From Actinobacteria bacterium OV320 (lineage in GTDB: Bacteria; Actinomycetota; Actinomycetes; Streptomycetales; Streptomycetaceae), in the NCBI GenBank assembly GCA_001298545.1, contig LJCX01000021.1:1-64000 (forward strand): a stretch of DNA of 64,000 nt, given 5' to 3'. Shown piece by piece: positions 17,120-26,387 of this stretch. The position numbers were made by a program, and so were the translations under genes. How positions within the stretch are numbered: the first letter of the stretch is position 1; every line of letters starts with the position of its first letter. The notes beneath the pieces are model-generated. The model did not search any database. It saw only the letters and a list, made by a program, of their open reading frames with translations, and was not told the origin of the DNA.

Positions 17120-19637
17120 ATGTCCACCGTCCGGCACCAGGACGCCACCGCACCCACCGACGAAGAGCTGCGCACTCTGGACGCACACTGGCGCGCCGCC
17201 AACTATCTGGCCGCCGGACAGATCTACCTGATGGCGAACCCGCTGCTGCGGGAGCCGCTGCGGCCGGAGCACATCAAGCCACGGCTGCTCGGGCACTGGG
17301 GCACCTCGCCCGGTCTCAACCTCGTCCACACGCACCTCAACCGGGTGATCAAGGCCCGAGGGCTCGACGCGCTGTGCGTATGGGGTCCGGGCCACGGCGG
17401 TCCCTCGATCCTCGCCAACTCCTGGCTGGAGGGCAGCTACACCGAGACCTACCCGGACGTGACGCGCGACGCGGCCGGCATGGCCCGGCTGTTCCGGCAG
17501 TTCTCCTTCCCCGGTGGCGTGCCCAGCCATGTCGCCCCGGAGACGCCCGGTTCGATCCACGAGGGCGGCGAGCTCGGCTACTCGCTGTCCCACGCCTACG
17601 GCGCCGCCTTCGACAATCCGGATCTCCTCGTGGCCTGTGTGATCGGCGACGGCGAGGCGGAGACCGGGCCGCTGGCCGCCGCCTGGCACTCCAACAAGTT
17701 CCTCGACCCCGTCCACGACGGAGCGGTCCTGCCGATCCTGCACCTCAACGGCTACAAGATCGCCAACCCGACGGTGCTCTCCCGCATCCCGGAGGCCGAA
17801 CTCGCTGGCCGCCGCCGGGCACTCCAACAAGTTCCTCGACCCCGTCCACGACGGAGCGGTCCTGCCGATCCTGCACCTCAACGGCTACAAGATCGCCAAC
17901 CCGACGGTGCTCTCCCGCATCCCGGAGGCCGAACTCGACGAGCTGCTGCGCGGCTACGGCCACGACCCGGTCCACGTCACCGGCGACGACCCCGCCAAGG
18001 TCCACCGGGCCATGGCCGCGGCGATGGACGACGCACTCGACCGCATCGCCGTCATGCAGCGCACCGCCCGCGAGGACGGTGTCACCGAGCGCGTGCACTG
18101 GCCCATGATCGTGCTGCGCACCCCGAAGGGCTGGACAGGACCGGCCGAGGTGGACGGCGAACCCGTCGAGGGCACCTGGCGCGCCCACCAGGTGCCCCTG
18201 TCCGGCGTCCGTGAGAATCCGGAGCACCTGCGGCAGCTGGAGGCGTGGCTTCGCTCGTACCGGCCCCGGGAACTCTTCGGGCCCGACGGCCGTCCCACGG
18301 CCGACGTCCTCGCGTGCGTCCCGGACGGCACCCAGCGGCTCGGCGCCACCCCGCACGCCAACGGCGGCCTGCTCGTGCGCGACCTGCCCGTCCCACCGCT
18401 CGACGACTTCGCCGTACCCGTCGACAAGCCGGGCACCACCCTGCACGAACCGACCCGCGTTCTCGGCGACCTCCTCGCCCGGGTGATGAAGGACACCGGC
18501 GAGCGACGGGACTTCCGCCTCGTCGGCCCGGACGAGACCGCGTCGAACCGGCTCCAGGCCGTCTTCGACGTCAGCGGAAAGGCGTGGCAGGCCGAACACC
18601 TGCCGGTCGACGAGCACCTCGAGCACCACGGCCGGGTGATGGAGATCCTGTCCGAACACACCTGCCAGGGCTGGCTGGAGGGCTATCTGCTGACCGGCCG
18701 GCACGGACTGTTCTCCTGCTACGAGGCGTTCGTGCACATCGTCGACTCGATGGTCAACCAGCACATCAAGTGGCTCAAGACGTCGAGGGAGTTGCCCTGG
18801 CGCGCGCCCATCGCCTCCCTCAACTACCTGCTCACCTCACACGTCTGGCGCCAGGACCACAACGGCTTCTCGCACCAGGACCCCGGCTTCGTCGACCACG
18901 TCCTCAACAAGAGTCCCGAGGTCGTCCGCGTCTACCTCCCGCCGGACGCCAATACGCTCCTGTCGGTCGCGGACCACGCCCTGCGCAGCCGCGACTACGT
19001 CAACGTCATCGTGGCGGGCAAGCAGCCCTGCTTCGACTGGCTGTCCATGGACGCCGCCCGCGTCCACTGCGCGCGCGGCGCCGGCATCTGGGAGTGGGCC
19101 GGCACCGAGAACGGCACCCGTGAACCCGACGTGGTGCTCGCCTGCGCCGGCGACGTCCCCACCCTGGAGGTGCTGGCCGCCGCGCAACTGCTCCGCCGGC
19201 ATCTGCCCGACCTGGCCGTGCGCGTGGTCAACGTCGTCGACATGACCCGGCTCCTCCCGAGCGAGGAACACCCGCACGGGATGAGCGACTTCGAGTACGA
19301 CGGACTGTTCACCCAGGACAAGCCGGTGATCTTCGCCTACCACGGCTACCCCTGGCTGATCCACCGCCTCGCCTACCGCCGCACCGGGCACGAGAACCTT
19401 CACGTGCGCGGCTACAAGGAGTCCGGCACGACGACGACGCCGTTCGACATGGTCGTCCGCAACGACCTCGACCGCTACCGCCTCGTCATGGACGTCATCG
19501 ACCGCGTCCCCGGCCTCGCCGTGCGGGCCGCCGCGGTACGCCAGCGGATGGCCGACGCCCGCACCCGTCACCAGGCCTGGATCCGGGAGCACGGCACCGA
19601 CCTGCCCGAGGTCGCCGACTGGACCTGGACGGCCTGA
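17120..19637 (+). pseudogene. xfp: phosphoketolase (XFP/Xpk) interrupted by a 133-bp tandem duplication
   Basis: Thiamine-diphosphate enzyme that splits xylulose-5-P or fructose-6-P to acetyl phosphate. Frame one from ATG 17120 carries family motifs ([58 protein letters not shown]). It is then thrown out of frame by a direct repeat; the correct frame resumes around 17930 and continues to 19637 ([45 protein letters not shown]-stop). Without the extra 133 bases the gene would have 794 codons, exactly the normal size. As read, translation ends at 18214 after junk. It would supply acetyl phosphate and acetate during oxygen limitation, alongside AdhP. The lesion could revert precisely. Confidence 0.88.
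17671..17936 (+). repeat. 133-bp tandem direct duplication (two copies)
   Basis: Copy one is 17671-17803 and copy two 17804-17936. They match at 132 of 133 positions; the one difference is T at 17684 against G at 17817. The unit is 1 modulo 3, so it frameshifts the phosphoketolase. Copy one carries the normal coding sequence. Confidence 0.95.
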
Positions 19638-19673
19638 CCCGGCCCGACGACGCCGACCGCCCCGGGACCATCA

Positions 19674-19707
19674 GCGGAACGGGGGGCCGATCGGCCCCCC
19701 GTTCCGC
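19674..19707. terminator. 34-bp perfect palindrome (terminator and/or operator)
   Basis: A perfect inverted repeat without spacer: left arm GCGGAACGGGGGGCCGA, right arm its exact complement TCGGCCCCCCGTTCCGC. It lies 36 bp after the phosphoketolase stop and 74 bp before the acyl-CoA synthetase. The very strong stem suits a rho-independent terminator lacking a T tract, as often in Streptomyces. Its centre (19684-19697, GGGCCGATCGGCCC) is also a perfect copy of the island's box, so a double role is possible. Confidence 0.7.
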
Positions 19708-19781
19708 CCCGGCCGGCCCATGGGACCGCCCTCCGGTCTGCCGGACGATCGAAGTGTCGAGAGCGATGGAGGAGACCTGCG

Positions 19782-21245
19782 ATGACGGACGACCTGATCG
19801 ACCGGCCCACGGTCCACGCCCTGCTCGCCGGACGCACGGACGCGGGGCGCCGCGCGGCCGCCTCGCACACCGCTGCCGCCGCCACCCGCACCATGACCAG
19901 GGGCGCGCTGTTCACCCAGGCCGGCATCACCGCGACCCGCTCGGTCGGCGAGCTCCTCGAAACCGCGGCCCTGCTGCACTCCCAGCCGCTGCCGGAAGGC
20001 ACCCGCGTCGCGATCGTCACCAACGCGGGCGGCGCGGGAGTGCTGGCCGCCGACGCCTGCGTGGAGGCGGGGCTGGCCCTTCCCCCGTTCCCCCCCGCCA
20101 CGGTCGAGGAACTGCTCGGCGTGCTGCCGGCCGGCGCCGCCATCGGCAACCCCGTCGACGCCACCGCCGCCGTGTCCGAGCAGCAGCTGACCGAGTGCGT
20201 CGACCGTCTGACCCGGTGCACCGGTATCGACGCCGTCGTCGTGGCCCTCGTCCCGACGGCGGTCGCGGTGGCCACCGGTGACGACCTGGTGCGGGCCGTC
20301 ACCGCCGCTCCCGGCCGGCGGGCGCGACCCGTGCTCGCCGTACGCCTGGAGCAGGACCGGTCCATCAGGCTGTTGCCCGCCGCCGACGGCGGCACGATCC
20401 CCTCCTACGCCGAACCGCAGGCCGCGGCCCGCGCCCTCGCCCGCGCCGCCGACCGGGCCGCCTGGCTGGCCAGGCCCGCCGGTGTGGTCCCGGTTCTCGA
20501 CGACGTCGAGACCGTGCGGGCCCGAACGGTCGTCGAGGAGTACCTGGCGCTGACCCCCGACGGCGGCCGGCTCGACCCCCGCGCCTGTGCCGACCTGCTC
20601 GCCTGCTACTGCATTCCGCAGATCCCCTGGTCCTGGGCCGAGACCGAGGACGAGGCCGTCCTGGCCGCCGAGCGGCTGCGCGGACTCGACGGCCGGGTGG
20701 TCATGAAGGCCCAGTGGCCCGGACTCGTCCACAAGAGCGCACAGCACGCCGTCCACCTCGACCTGCGCGGCGACTCCCAGGTGCGAGCGGCCTTCCGAGA
20801 CCTGGCGACCCGCTTCGACGGACTGATGACCGGAGTGGTCCTGCAGCCGCTCGCCGCGCGCGGCACCGAGCTGTTCGCGGGCGTCGTCCAGGACGAGGTC
20901 TTCGGCCCGCTCGTCCTGTTCGGGCTCGGCGGTACCGCGACGGAGGTGCTCGCCGATCACGCGGCCCGCCTCGCCCCGCTCACCGACCGCGACGTGCACG
21001 AACTGATCACCTCGCCACGGTGTGCCCCGCTGCTGCTGGGCGCGGACGGAAGCGCCCCCGTCGACCTGGAGGAGCTGGAACAGCTGCTCCGGCGGTTGTC
21101 CCGGATGGCCTCCGACCTCCCGCAGCTCGCCGAGGTCGACTTCAACCCGGTTCTGGCGGCGCCCGGCGGTGTCACCGTGCTCGACGCGCGGGTGCGACTT
21201 CTGCCGCGCCGCCCCCAGGACCCCTACCTGCGCCGACTGCGCTGA
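19782..21245 (+). CDS. ADP-forming acyl-CoA synthetase, C-terminal half only (probable internal deletion)
   Basis: Residues from about 17 onward match the second half of ADP-forming acetate/acyl-CoA ligases. The ligase flavodoxin-like domain (GRTDAGRRAAASHT, VAIVTNAGGAGVLAADAC, IGNPVDATAAVS) comes first, then the ATP-grasp domain (VVMKAQWPGLVHKS, LFGLGGTATEVLADHAARL, LAEVDFNPVL). The CoA-binding Rossmann domain that carries the succinyl-phosphate chemistry, and the GNAT domain of long homologues, are missing; full proteins have about 700-900 residues against 487 here. The first 16 residues (MTDDLIDRPTVHALLA) resemble the start of the GNAT-ligase fusion, suggesting an in-frame deletion near 19827. 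GGAGGAG precedes the ATG. It would convert acetyl-CoA to acetate and ATP if complemented. Confidence 0.75.
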   Translation: MTDDLIDRPTVHALLAGRTDAGRRAAASHTAAAATRTMTRGALFTQAGITATRSVGELLETAALLHSQPLPEGTRVAIVTNAGGAGVLAADACVEAGLALPPFPPATVEELLGVLPAGAAIGNPVDATAAVSEQQLTECVDRLTRCTGIDAVVVALVPTAVAVATGDDLVRAVTAAPGRRARPVLAVRLEQDRSIRLLPAADGGTIPSYAEPQAAARALARAADRAAWLARPAGVVPVLDDVETVRARTVVEEYLALTPDGGRLDPRACADLLACYCIPQIPWSWAETEDEAVLAAERLRGLDGRVVMKAQWPGLVHKSAQHAVHLDLRGDSQVRAAFRDLATRFDGLMTGVVLQPLAARGTELFAGVVQDEVFGPLVLFGLGGTATEVLADHAARLAPLTDRDVHELITSPRCAPLLLGADGSAPVDLEELEQLLRRLSRMASDLPQLAEVDFNPVLAAPGGVTVLDARVRLLPRRPQDPYLRRLR

Positions 21246-21342
21246 GGAGGGAGATCGCCGTCGCCACGACCCGACGCGGCGCAGGCGTTGCACGGCGCGG
21301 CCGACGACCGGCCGGGCCGGCTGTGAGAGGAGGCGTATCACC

Positions 21343-21840
21343 ATGACCGACACCGTGCTGGTCACCTACGGATCCACGAACGGATCGACAGCGCAGATCG
21401 CCGAAGCGGTCGCCGAGGTACTGCGGAAGGAAGGGCTGACGGTCGACGCACTGCCGGCAGGCGCCGTGCCGAGCGTGGCGTCGTACGACGCCGTGGTGGT
21501 CGGCGGCGGGCTGTACGCCGGGCGCTGGCAGAAAGACGCACGCCGGTTCGTCCGCCGCCACCGCCGTCTTCTCGCGGAGCGACCCGTCTGGTTCTTCAGC
21601 AGCGGCCCGCTGGACGCATCGGCATCGGAACGGGACATCCCGCCCGTGCGCGGTGTGAGGCGGGCGATGACACGCGTGTCCGTCCGGGAGCACGTCACCT
21701 TCGGTGGCTGTCTCGAGGAAGGCGCGAAGGGGCGTGTGGCCGGGATGATCCTCCGCTCCGGAAAGGGCGGCGACTTCCGCAACTTCGACGCGATCGAGAC
21801 GTGGGCGGCGGGCGTGGCCCGCGAGCTGACGCGGGCGTAG
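21343..21840 (+). CDS. flavodoxin-domain protein
   Basis: The 165-residue protein opens with VLVTYGSTNGSTAQIAEAVA, the phosphate-binding loop of flavodoxins. It then has YDAVVVGGGLYAGRWQKDAR and the FFSSGPLD strand-loop that contacts the flavin ring, as in HemG-like flavodoxins. It would be a small FMN redox carrier. ATG 21343 follows GAGAGGAGG. It sits 97 bp after the acyl-CoA synthetase and before an alcohol dehydrogenase, in line with an electron-transfer role in the low-oxygen island. Partner unknown. Confidence 0.85.
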   Translation: MTDTVLVTYGSTNGSTAQIAEAVAEVLRKEGLTVDALPAGAVPSVASYDAVVVGGGLYAGRWQKDARRFVRRHRRLLAERPVWFFSSGPLDASASERDIPPVRGVRRAMTRVSVREHVTFGGCLEEGAKGRVAGMILRSGKGGDFRNFDAIETWAAGVARELTRA

Positions 21841-21892
21841 GGGCGTGACCGCGGGCCGCCGACCACTGGTGGACCCGTTCGGCAGGCCATGG

Positions 21893-21906
21893 GGGCCGGA
21901 CGGCCC
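21893..21906. promoter_or_regulatory. putative dormancy-regulator box
   Basis: GGGCCGGACGGCCC lies 145 bp upstream of the alcohol dehydrogenase at 22051. Confidence 0.45.
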
Positions 21907-22050
21907 AAGCGCCGGACCTCGGCACCGGACAGGCTGGACCCGCGGGGCGATCCCGAAGCCGAAGCCGAAGCCGACGCCGGGTGCGCAGGGGGCGGTGACC
22001 ACCACCGCTCCTCCCGGCTCCGCACCAGACCGACGAGGGTGAGGAAGGTC

Positions 22051-23121
22051 ATGAAAGGCTTTGTCTTCCACGGTCCCGGGCAGTCCGCCTGGCAGGAGGT
22101 CCCGGACCCCGCCGTCAAGGAACCCACCGACGCCATCGTGCGGGTCGACGCCGTCACCATCTGCGGCACGGACCTGCACATCCTCAAGGGCGACGTCCCC
22201 GAGGTGCGCCCGGGCACCGTCCTGGGGCACGAGGCCGTCGGCGAGATCGTGGAGGTCGGCGGCGACGTCCGGACCGTCCGTCCGGGCGACCGTGTGCTGG
22301 TCTCCTGCATCACTGCCTGCGGGCGCTGCCGCTTCTGTCGCGAGAGCGCCTACGGCCAGTGCCGGGGCGGCGGGGGCTGGATCCTCGGCCACCTGATCGA
22401 CGGCACCCAGGCCGAGTACGTCCGCGTCCCCTACGCCGACCTGTCCGTGCACGCCCTGCCCAGCGCGGTGGAGAGCAAGGACGCCGTCCTGCTGGCGGAC
22501 ATCTTCCCGACGTCGTACGAGGTGGGCGTCCTGAACGGCCACGTACGCCCGGGCGACACCGTCGCCGTCGTCGGAGCGGGTCCCATCGGCCTCGCGGCGA
22601 TCACCACGGCGCGACTGTTCGCGCCCGAGCGGATCGTCGCCGTCGACCTGGCCGCGTCCCGGCTGGAAGCGGCCCGGCGGCTCGGCGCCGACGCCGTGGC
22701 CGACGCGCGCGAGGACCCTGAGCAGCTGATCGCCGACCTCACCGACGGGCTCGGCGCCGACGTCGTCATCGAGGCCGTCGGCGTGCCGGAGAGCTTCGAG
22801 CTCTGCACGCGGATGGTGCGCCCCGGCGGCCACGTGGCCAACGTCGGAGTCCACGGCAAGCCCGCCACGCTCCACCTGGAAGACCTGTGGATCAAGAACG
22901 TCACGATCACCACGGGACTGGTGGACACGCACTCCACCCCGACCCTGCTGCGCATGGCCGCCGCCGGCCGGCTGCCCACCGCACAGCTGGTCACCCACAC
23001 CTTCCCGCTGGACCGCATGGAGGAGGCGTACGACGTCTTCGCCCGGGCCGCCGACACCGGCGCGCTCAAGGTGGTGCTCGGCGAACAGCCGCACGAGGAG
23101 ATCGCCGTCCCGGCGGCCTGA
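22051..23121 (+). CDS. zinc-dependent alcohol dehydrogenase (threonine/isopropanol dehydrogenase-like)
   Basis: The 356-residue medium-chain dehydrogenase starts MKGFVFHGPG. It has the catalytic zinc motif TICGTDLHILKGD, then VLGHEAVGEIVEVG, a structural-zinc lobe with four Cys (CITACGRCRFCRESAYGQC), and the NAD site VAVVGAGPIGLAAI. Several substrates are possible for this branch, from formaldehyde and isopropanol to threonine; the IFPTSYEVG segment fits the isopropanol/secondary-alcohol side. GAGGAAGG precedes the ATG. It differs clearly from the AdhP at 15175, so the island has two distinct dehydrogenases. Confidence 0.85.
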   Translation: MKGFVFHGPGQSAWQEVPDPAVKEPTDAIVRVDAVTICGTDLHILKGDVPEVRPGTVLGHEAVGEIVEVGGDVRTVRPGDRVLVSCITACGRCRFCRESAYGQCRGGGGWILGHLIDGTQAEYVRVPYADLSVHALPSAVESKDAVLLADIFPTSYEVGVLNGHVRPGDTVAVVGAGPIGLAAITTARLFAPERIVAVDLAASRLEAARRLGADAVADAREDPEQLIADLTDGLGADVVIEAVGVPESFELCTRMVRPGGHVANVGVHGKPATLHLEDLWIKNVTITTGLVDTHSTPTLLRMAAAGRLPTAQLVTHTFPLDRMEEAYDVFARAADTGALKVVLGEQPHEEIAVPAA

Positions 23122-23140
23122 TGAGAGGACGTGACGAGTC

Positions 23141-23815
23141 ATGGCCGAACAGACACACATGAGTGCGACGGAGAGCCTCCCTTCGGGTGACCTGGGCCGC
23201 CGACTCGCCGCACGCCGACTCCAACTCGGACTGACACACGAGGAGACGGCCGCACGGGCGGACATGGACCCCGGCTATCTGCGTCACCTGGAGCAGCATC
23301 CCGACGCCGCCCCGAGCCGAGCCGCACTGCTCAAGCTGGCGGCTGCGCTGGAGACCACGCTCTCGGCGCTCACCGGAGGCGACGCCGATCTGCCCCCGGG
23401 ACCCGGACAGGCCGGGCATGATCCTCGATTCACCGAGCTGAGCAGGACCGAGTGCGGTGACCTGCTCTCGACCCACGGTGTGGGAAGGCTCGCGGTGCCC
23501 ACGGCATCCGGGCCGGTGATCGTCCCCGTCAACTACAGCGTCATCGACGGCACGATCGTCTTCAGGACCGCCCGCGGTGCGACGCCGGCGCTGGCGGCCG
23601 GCTGCTCCGTGGCCTTCGAGATCGACCGCATCGACGACGCCTTCAGCCAGGGCTGGAGCGTACTGGTGCGGGGACACGCGCGCCTGGTGACGGACGTCGA
23701 CGAAGCGAACCGCCTCGCGGCACGGGCGCACAGCACACCGTGGTCCGGAGGCCGGCGCGACATGTGGGTGCGGATCGATCCGTACTCCGTCACCGGTCGC
23801 CGGATCACGGTCTGA
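23141..23815 (+). CDS. XRE helix-turn-helix fused to a PPOX-fold flavin-binding domain
   Basis: Residues about 16-78 form an XRE-type DNA-binding domain (LGRRLAARRLQLGLTHEETA, then DPGYLRHLEQHPDAAPS). Residues 90-220 form a split-barrel of the pyridoxamine-oxidase/flavin reductase kind (LSRTECGDLLSTHGVGRLAV, then VIVPVNYSVIDGTIVFRT). Such fusions could couple a bound flavin or F420 to transcription. The gene starts 19 bp after the alcohol dehydrogenase and is probably in its operon. ATG 23159 is an alternative start. A second, HTH-free PPOX protein follows at 23947. Confidence 0.85.
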   Translation: MAEQTHMSATESLPSGDLGRRLAARRLQLGLTHEETAARADMDPGYLRHLEQHPDAAPSRAALLKLAAALETTLSALTGGDADLPPGPGQAGHDPRFTELSRTECGDLLSTHGVGRLAVPTASGPVIVPVNYSVIDGTIVFRTARGATPALAAGCSVAFEIDRIDDAFSQGWSVLVRGHARLVTDVDEANRLAARAHSTPWSGGRRDMWVRIDPYSVTGRRITV

Positions 23816-23839
23816 ACCGGGCCCTTCTCAGGGCGGCCC

Positions 23840-23853
23840 GGGACCGATGGCCC
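23840..23853. promoter_or_regulatory. putative dormancy-regulator box
   Basis: GGGACCGATGGCCC lies 93 bp upstream of the PPOX gene at 23947. It nearly repeats the site at 14168. Confidence 0.5.
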
Positions 23854-23946
23854 CTGGTCACGGCGTGCCGCGCGGTCCGACCATGGACGCCGCGGCGCGC
23901 CCCCTCATCGGGTGCGCGTCATCAGGTGCGAGAGAAGAGAAGACAG

Positions 23947-24387
23947 ATGTACGCCAACGACGGATTCCGCGAACTCGACCGACAGGAGTGCGTACGCCTG
24001 CTGGGCACGGTCCCCGTGGGGCGCATCGTCCACACCCGGCAGGCGCTGCCCGCGGTGCTGCCCGTCAACTTCTGTCTGGACGGCGACGACGCGATCCTGC
24101 TGCGCACCTCCGCGACGTCGGAGCTGGTGGGTGCGATCGACGGGGCGGTGGTCGCCTTCGAGGCCGACTCGGTCGACGCCGCAGCCCACTCCGGCTGGAG
24201 CGTCGTAGTCACCGGCACCGCCACCCTGATCACCGACCCGGCCGAGCACACGCGGCTCCTGAGCGCGGGGCCGCGGTCCTGGGTGCCCGCGCCGCGGGAG
24301 GTCTTCGTCCGCATCGACCCGGAGCTGGTGACCGGGCGTGAACTCGTCGGCGGACACACGCTGTACGGAGTGGACCTCGGCTCCTGA
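23947..24387 (+). CDS. PPOX-fold (pyridoxamine 5'-phosphate oxidase-like) protein
   Basis: The 146-residue single-domain split barrel has FRELDRQECVRLLGTVPVGR, then LPVNFCLDGDDAILLRTSA and SGWSVVVTGTATLIT. These belong to the actinobacterial flavin- or F420-binding PPOX proteins found among DosR targets. It lacks the DNA-binding domain of its neighbour at 23141 but shares the same core. The ATG follows GAGAAGAGAAG. Its own palindromic box lies just upstream. Cofactor and substrate cannot be read. Confidence 0.85.
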   Translation: MYANDGFRELDRQECVRLLGTVPVGRIVHTRQALPAVLPVNFCLDGDDAILLRTSATSELVGAIDGAVVAFEADSVDAAAHSGWSVVVTGTATLITDPAEHTRLLSAGPRSWVPAPREVFVRIDPELVTGRELVGGHTLYGVDLGS

Positions 24388-24597
24388 GCACCTGCGGTCG
24401 GGCCCGGTACCGCACCGATCGCCGGCGATCGCCCGCGCCCGGACCACGAGGCTCGCGCCGGTCCGCGGCTTCGGCGCATCGCGGGTGCGTCCGTCGGGCC
24501 GGTGAGGCAGCCCATACCTGCGCCCACGCGACGCCGACGGCCGCTGGAGGGCCTTGCGGCCGGAGGAGACCGGTGCCGCCGACCCGTCTACCGCCTG

Positions 24598-25203
24598 TCA
24601 CCGGTGGAAGCGTCCGGACCATCGCGGCTCCACCAGGTCCCACTCGGCGTCCCACCGCGCGTACCTTCCCCGGTCCAGCACCAGGCGCGTGCCCGCCCAA
24701 GCCCCGTAGGTCCCGACGGCCACGCCGAACGCCGCCATGACGCCCACGAACCAACCGGAAGTGGTCGCGTTGAGGGTGTTCATCGGCGGAGCGACGACGG
24801 TTCCGTCACGGTTCACCCACACCCGCACGGCCGCGCCCTCGGGCGTTCCCGGCTTCACGAGGGCCGCCCCCGTGCGCACGAGGCCCTGGCTGTCGGTCCA
24901 GCGGACCTGCGCCGCTCGTTTCGCCCGGTCGTCGTCGCCCTTGACGCTCGCGGTCAGTCGGGCGGTGACCTCGTGCCGCTCCGCCCGCTGGACACGTACG
25001 GCGTCCATCGACGCCTCGTAGGCCGTCAGACCCGCGCTGATCGCGGCGGCCGGCAGTCCGAGGAGGAGGACGACCGTCAGGACGCGACGGAGCCAGCATT
25101 CGAACGTGTCCGATCCACGCTTCAAAGGGTTCGCGCCCTTCCGCGCGTGTGCGTCGCGCGGCGAGGGCGGACCGGATGTGTACGGCGGTCCCTGTGCGCT
25201 CAT
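24598..25203 (-). CDS. Rv1733c-like membrane protein
   Basis: The 201-residue protein on the minus strand has a polar lead with KRGSDTFECWLRRVL, a membrane helix (TVVLLLGLPAAAISAGLTAY), a soluble middle region (about 65-145; HEVTARL, then VWVNRDGTVVAPP) and a second helix (GWFVGVMAAFGVAVGTYGAW). It ends DAEWDLVEPRWSGR. This helix-loop-helix layout with DxEWxxVEPxWSGR is that of the Rv1733c family, a DosR-regulated mycobacterial antigen of unknown function. A palindromic box lies 75 bp upstream of its ATG at 25203. Confidence 0.82.
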   Translation of the reverse strand: MSAQGPPYTSGPPSPRDAHARKGANPLKRGSDTFECWLRRVLTVVLLLGLPAAAISAGLTAYEASMDAVRVQRAERHEVTARLTASVKGDDDRAKRAAQVRWTDSQGLVRTGAALVKPGTPEGAAVRVWVNRDGTVVAPPMNTLNATTSGWFVGVMAAFGVAVGTYGAWAGTRLVLDRGRYARWDAEWDLVEPRWSGRFHR

Positions 25204-25277
25204 GACTCGGCCTCCAGCAGGTGGCTGGTCCGCTGCCCCCCTTGGTCCACCGTCGGGCGGCACGGGCCTCGGGCACA

Positions 25278-25291
25278 GGGCCGAAGGTCCC
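25278..25291. promoter_or_regulatory. putative dormancy-regulator box
   Basis: GGGCCGAAGGTCCC lies between the divergent Rv1733c-like gene (75 bp away) and USP gene (227 bp away), closer to the former. Confidence 0.45.
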
Positions 25292-25517
25292 TGACTTCCG
25301 GCCCGGAGCCGGTCTCCGGCGGCCGCGGTCGTATCGGCACTTTCAGCACCCCTCCCCCTCGGGTCCACATGCGCCCGGGGAGGGAATGGGGTTCTCTCGA
25401 GGAAGGAACGCAGCACGCCCGGCATGTCGGCGACGTCCGCCCGGACGGCACGCGATCGGACGCGTTCATCGTCATTCACCGGCACATCCAGCTTCGTACG
25501 AGACGGAGGCCGCCGCC

Positions 25518-26387
25518 ATGCAACCAGTTGTCACCGTGGGCCTTGACGGCTCACCCGAGAGCCTTGCCGCTGCCCGATGGGCGGCCGACGAGGCCGAGAA
25601 GCGCAAGCTCACCCTGCGCCTGCTGCACGCGTGGCCGCTGCTGGCCCCGCAACCGGCCGGCGCCCCCGTCGAAGTCGACCAGAACTACTGGGCGAAGCGT
25701 CTCGTCCACGCCACGCAGGCGGAATTGCAGGCGCACCACCCGGGTCTGACCGTCATCGGGAGCCTGGTCGCCGAAGACGCCCAGGAGGCCTTGCTCCACG
25801 CGGCGTCGGAGTCCGAGATGCTCGTGCTGGGGTCTCGAGGGCTGGACACCGCCCAGAGCTATTTCATGGGCGACGTCAGCATGCCTGTCGTGGCGCGGGC
25901 CGAGCGGCCGGTCGTCCTCGTCCGCGCGGAGAGCGCGCAGGATGGAGCACACCCCGCACCCGCACATCGCGTGGTCGTCGCGTTGCCCCTGCACGGTTCC
26001 AGCGACGACCTGCTCGACTTCGCGTTCCACAGCGCCGCGGCCAGGGACGTGCCCCTCCTGGCCGTACACGGCCGAAGCGTGCCGTTCCACGCGCGCATGC
26101 CCTGGGGCGTCGACCACGACGTCACCGACCAGTTGACGCGGGACGCACAGAAGGAGTTGGGCAACGCGCTCCGTCCCTGGCGCGAGAAGTACCCGCAGGT
26201 GGACGTGGCCCACAGCATCCGTCTGGAGAGCCCGGCCAAGGCCGTCGTGCAGGCTGCCCACGGCGCCGCGATGCTGGTCGTCGGCCGGCGCGCGCACCGA
26301 CACGGTGTGGCACCCCACCTGGGTTCCGTCGCGCACGCCGCCCTCCATCACGGCCGCTGCCCCGTCGCCGTCGTCCCCCATGACTGA
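25518..26387 (+). CDS. universal stress protein, two USP domains
   Basis: The 289-residue protein starts MQPVVTVGLDGSPESLAAAR. Its first ATP-site variant is LGSRGLDTAQSYFMGDVSMP, which has lost the final Gly-Ser pattern (MGDVS). The second domain has VVGRRAHRHGVAPHLGSVAH. The first domain may therefore bind ATP poorly. It is divergent from the Rv1733c-like gene and overlaps by eight bases the start of an Rv2004c-like stub, an arrangement reminiscent of USP-Rv2004c neighbours in mycobacteria. Confidence 0.88.
   Translation: MQPVVTVGLDGSPESLAAARWAADEAEKRKLTLRLLHAWPLLAPQPAGAPVEVDQNYWAKRLVHATQAELQAHHPGLTVIGSLVAEDAQEALLHAASESEMLVLGSRGLDTAQSYFMGDVSMPVVARAERPVVLVRAESAQDGAHPAPAHRVVVALPLHGSSDDLLDFAFHSAAARDVPLLAVHGRSVPFHARMPWGVDHDVTDQLTRDAQKELGNALRPWREKYPQVDVAHSIRLESPAKAVVQAAHGAAMLVVGRRAHRHGVAPHLGSVAHAALHHGRCPVAVVPHD

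Noticed and set aside
24388..24597. Gene or box between the PPOX and Rv1733c-like genes
   Set aside because: Nothing with family resemblance or a clean palindrome was found in these 210 bp.
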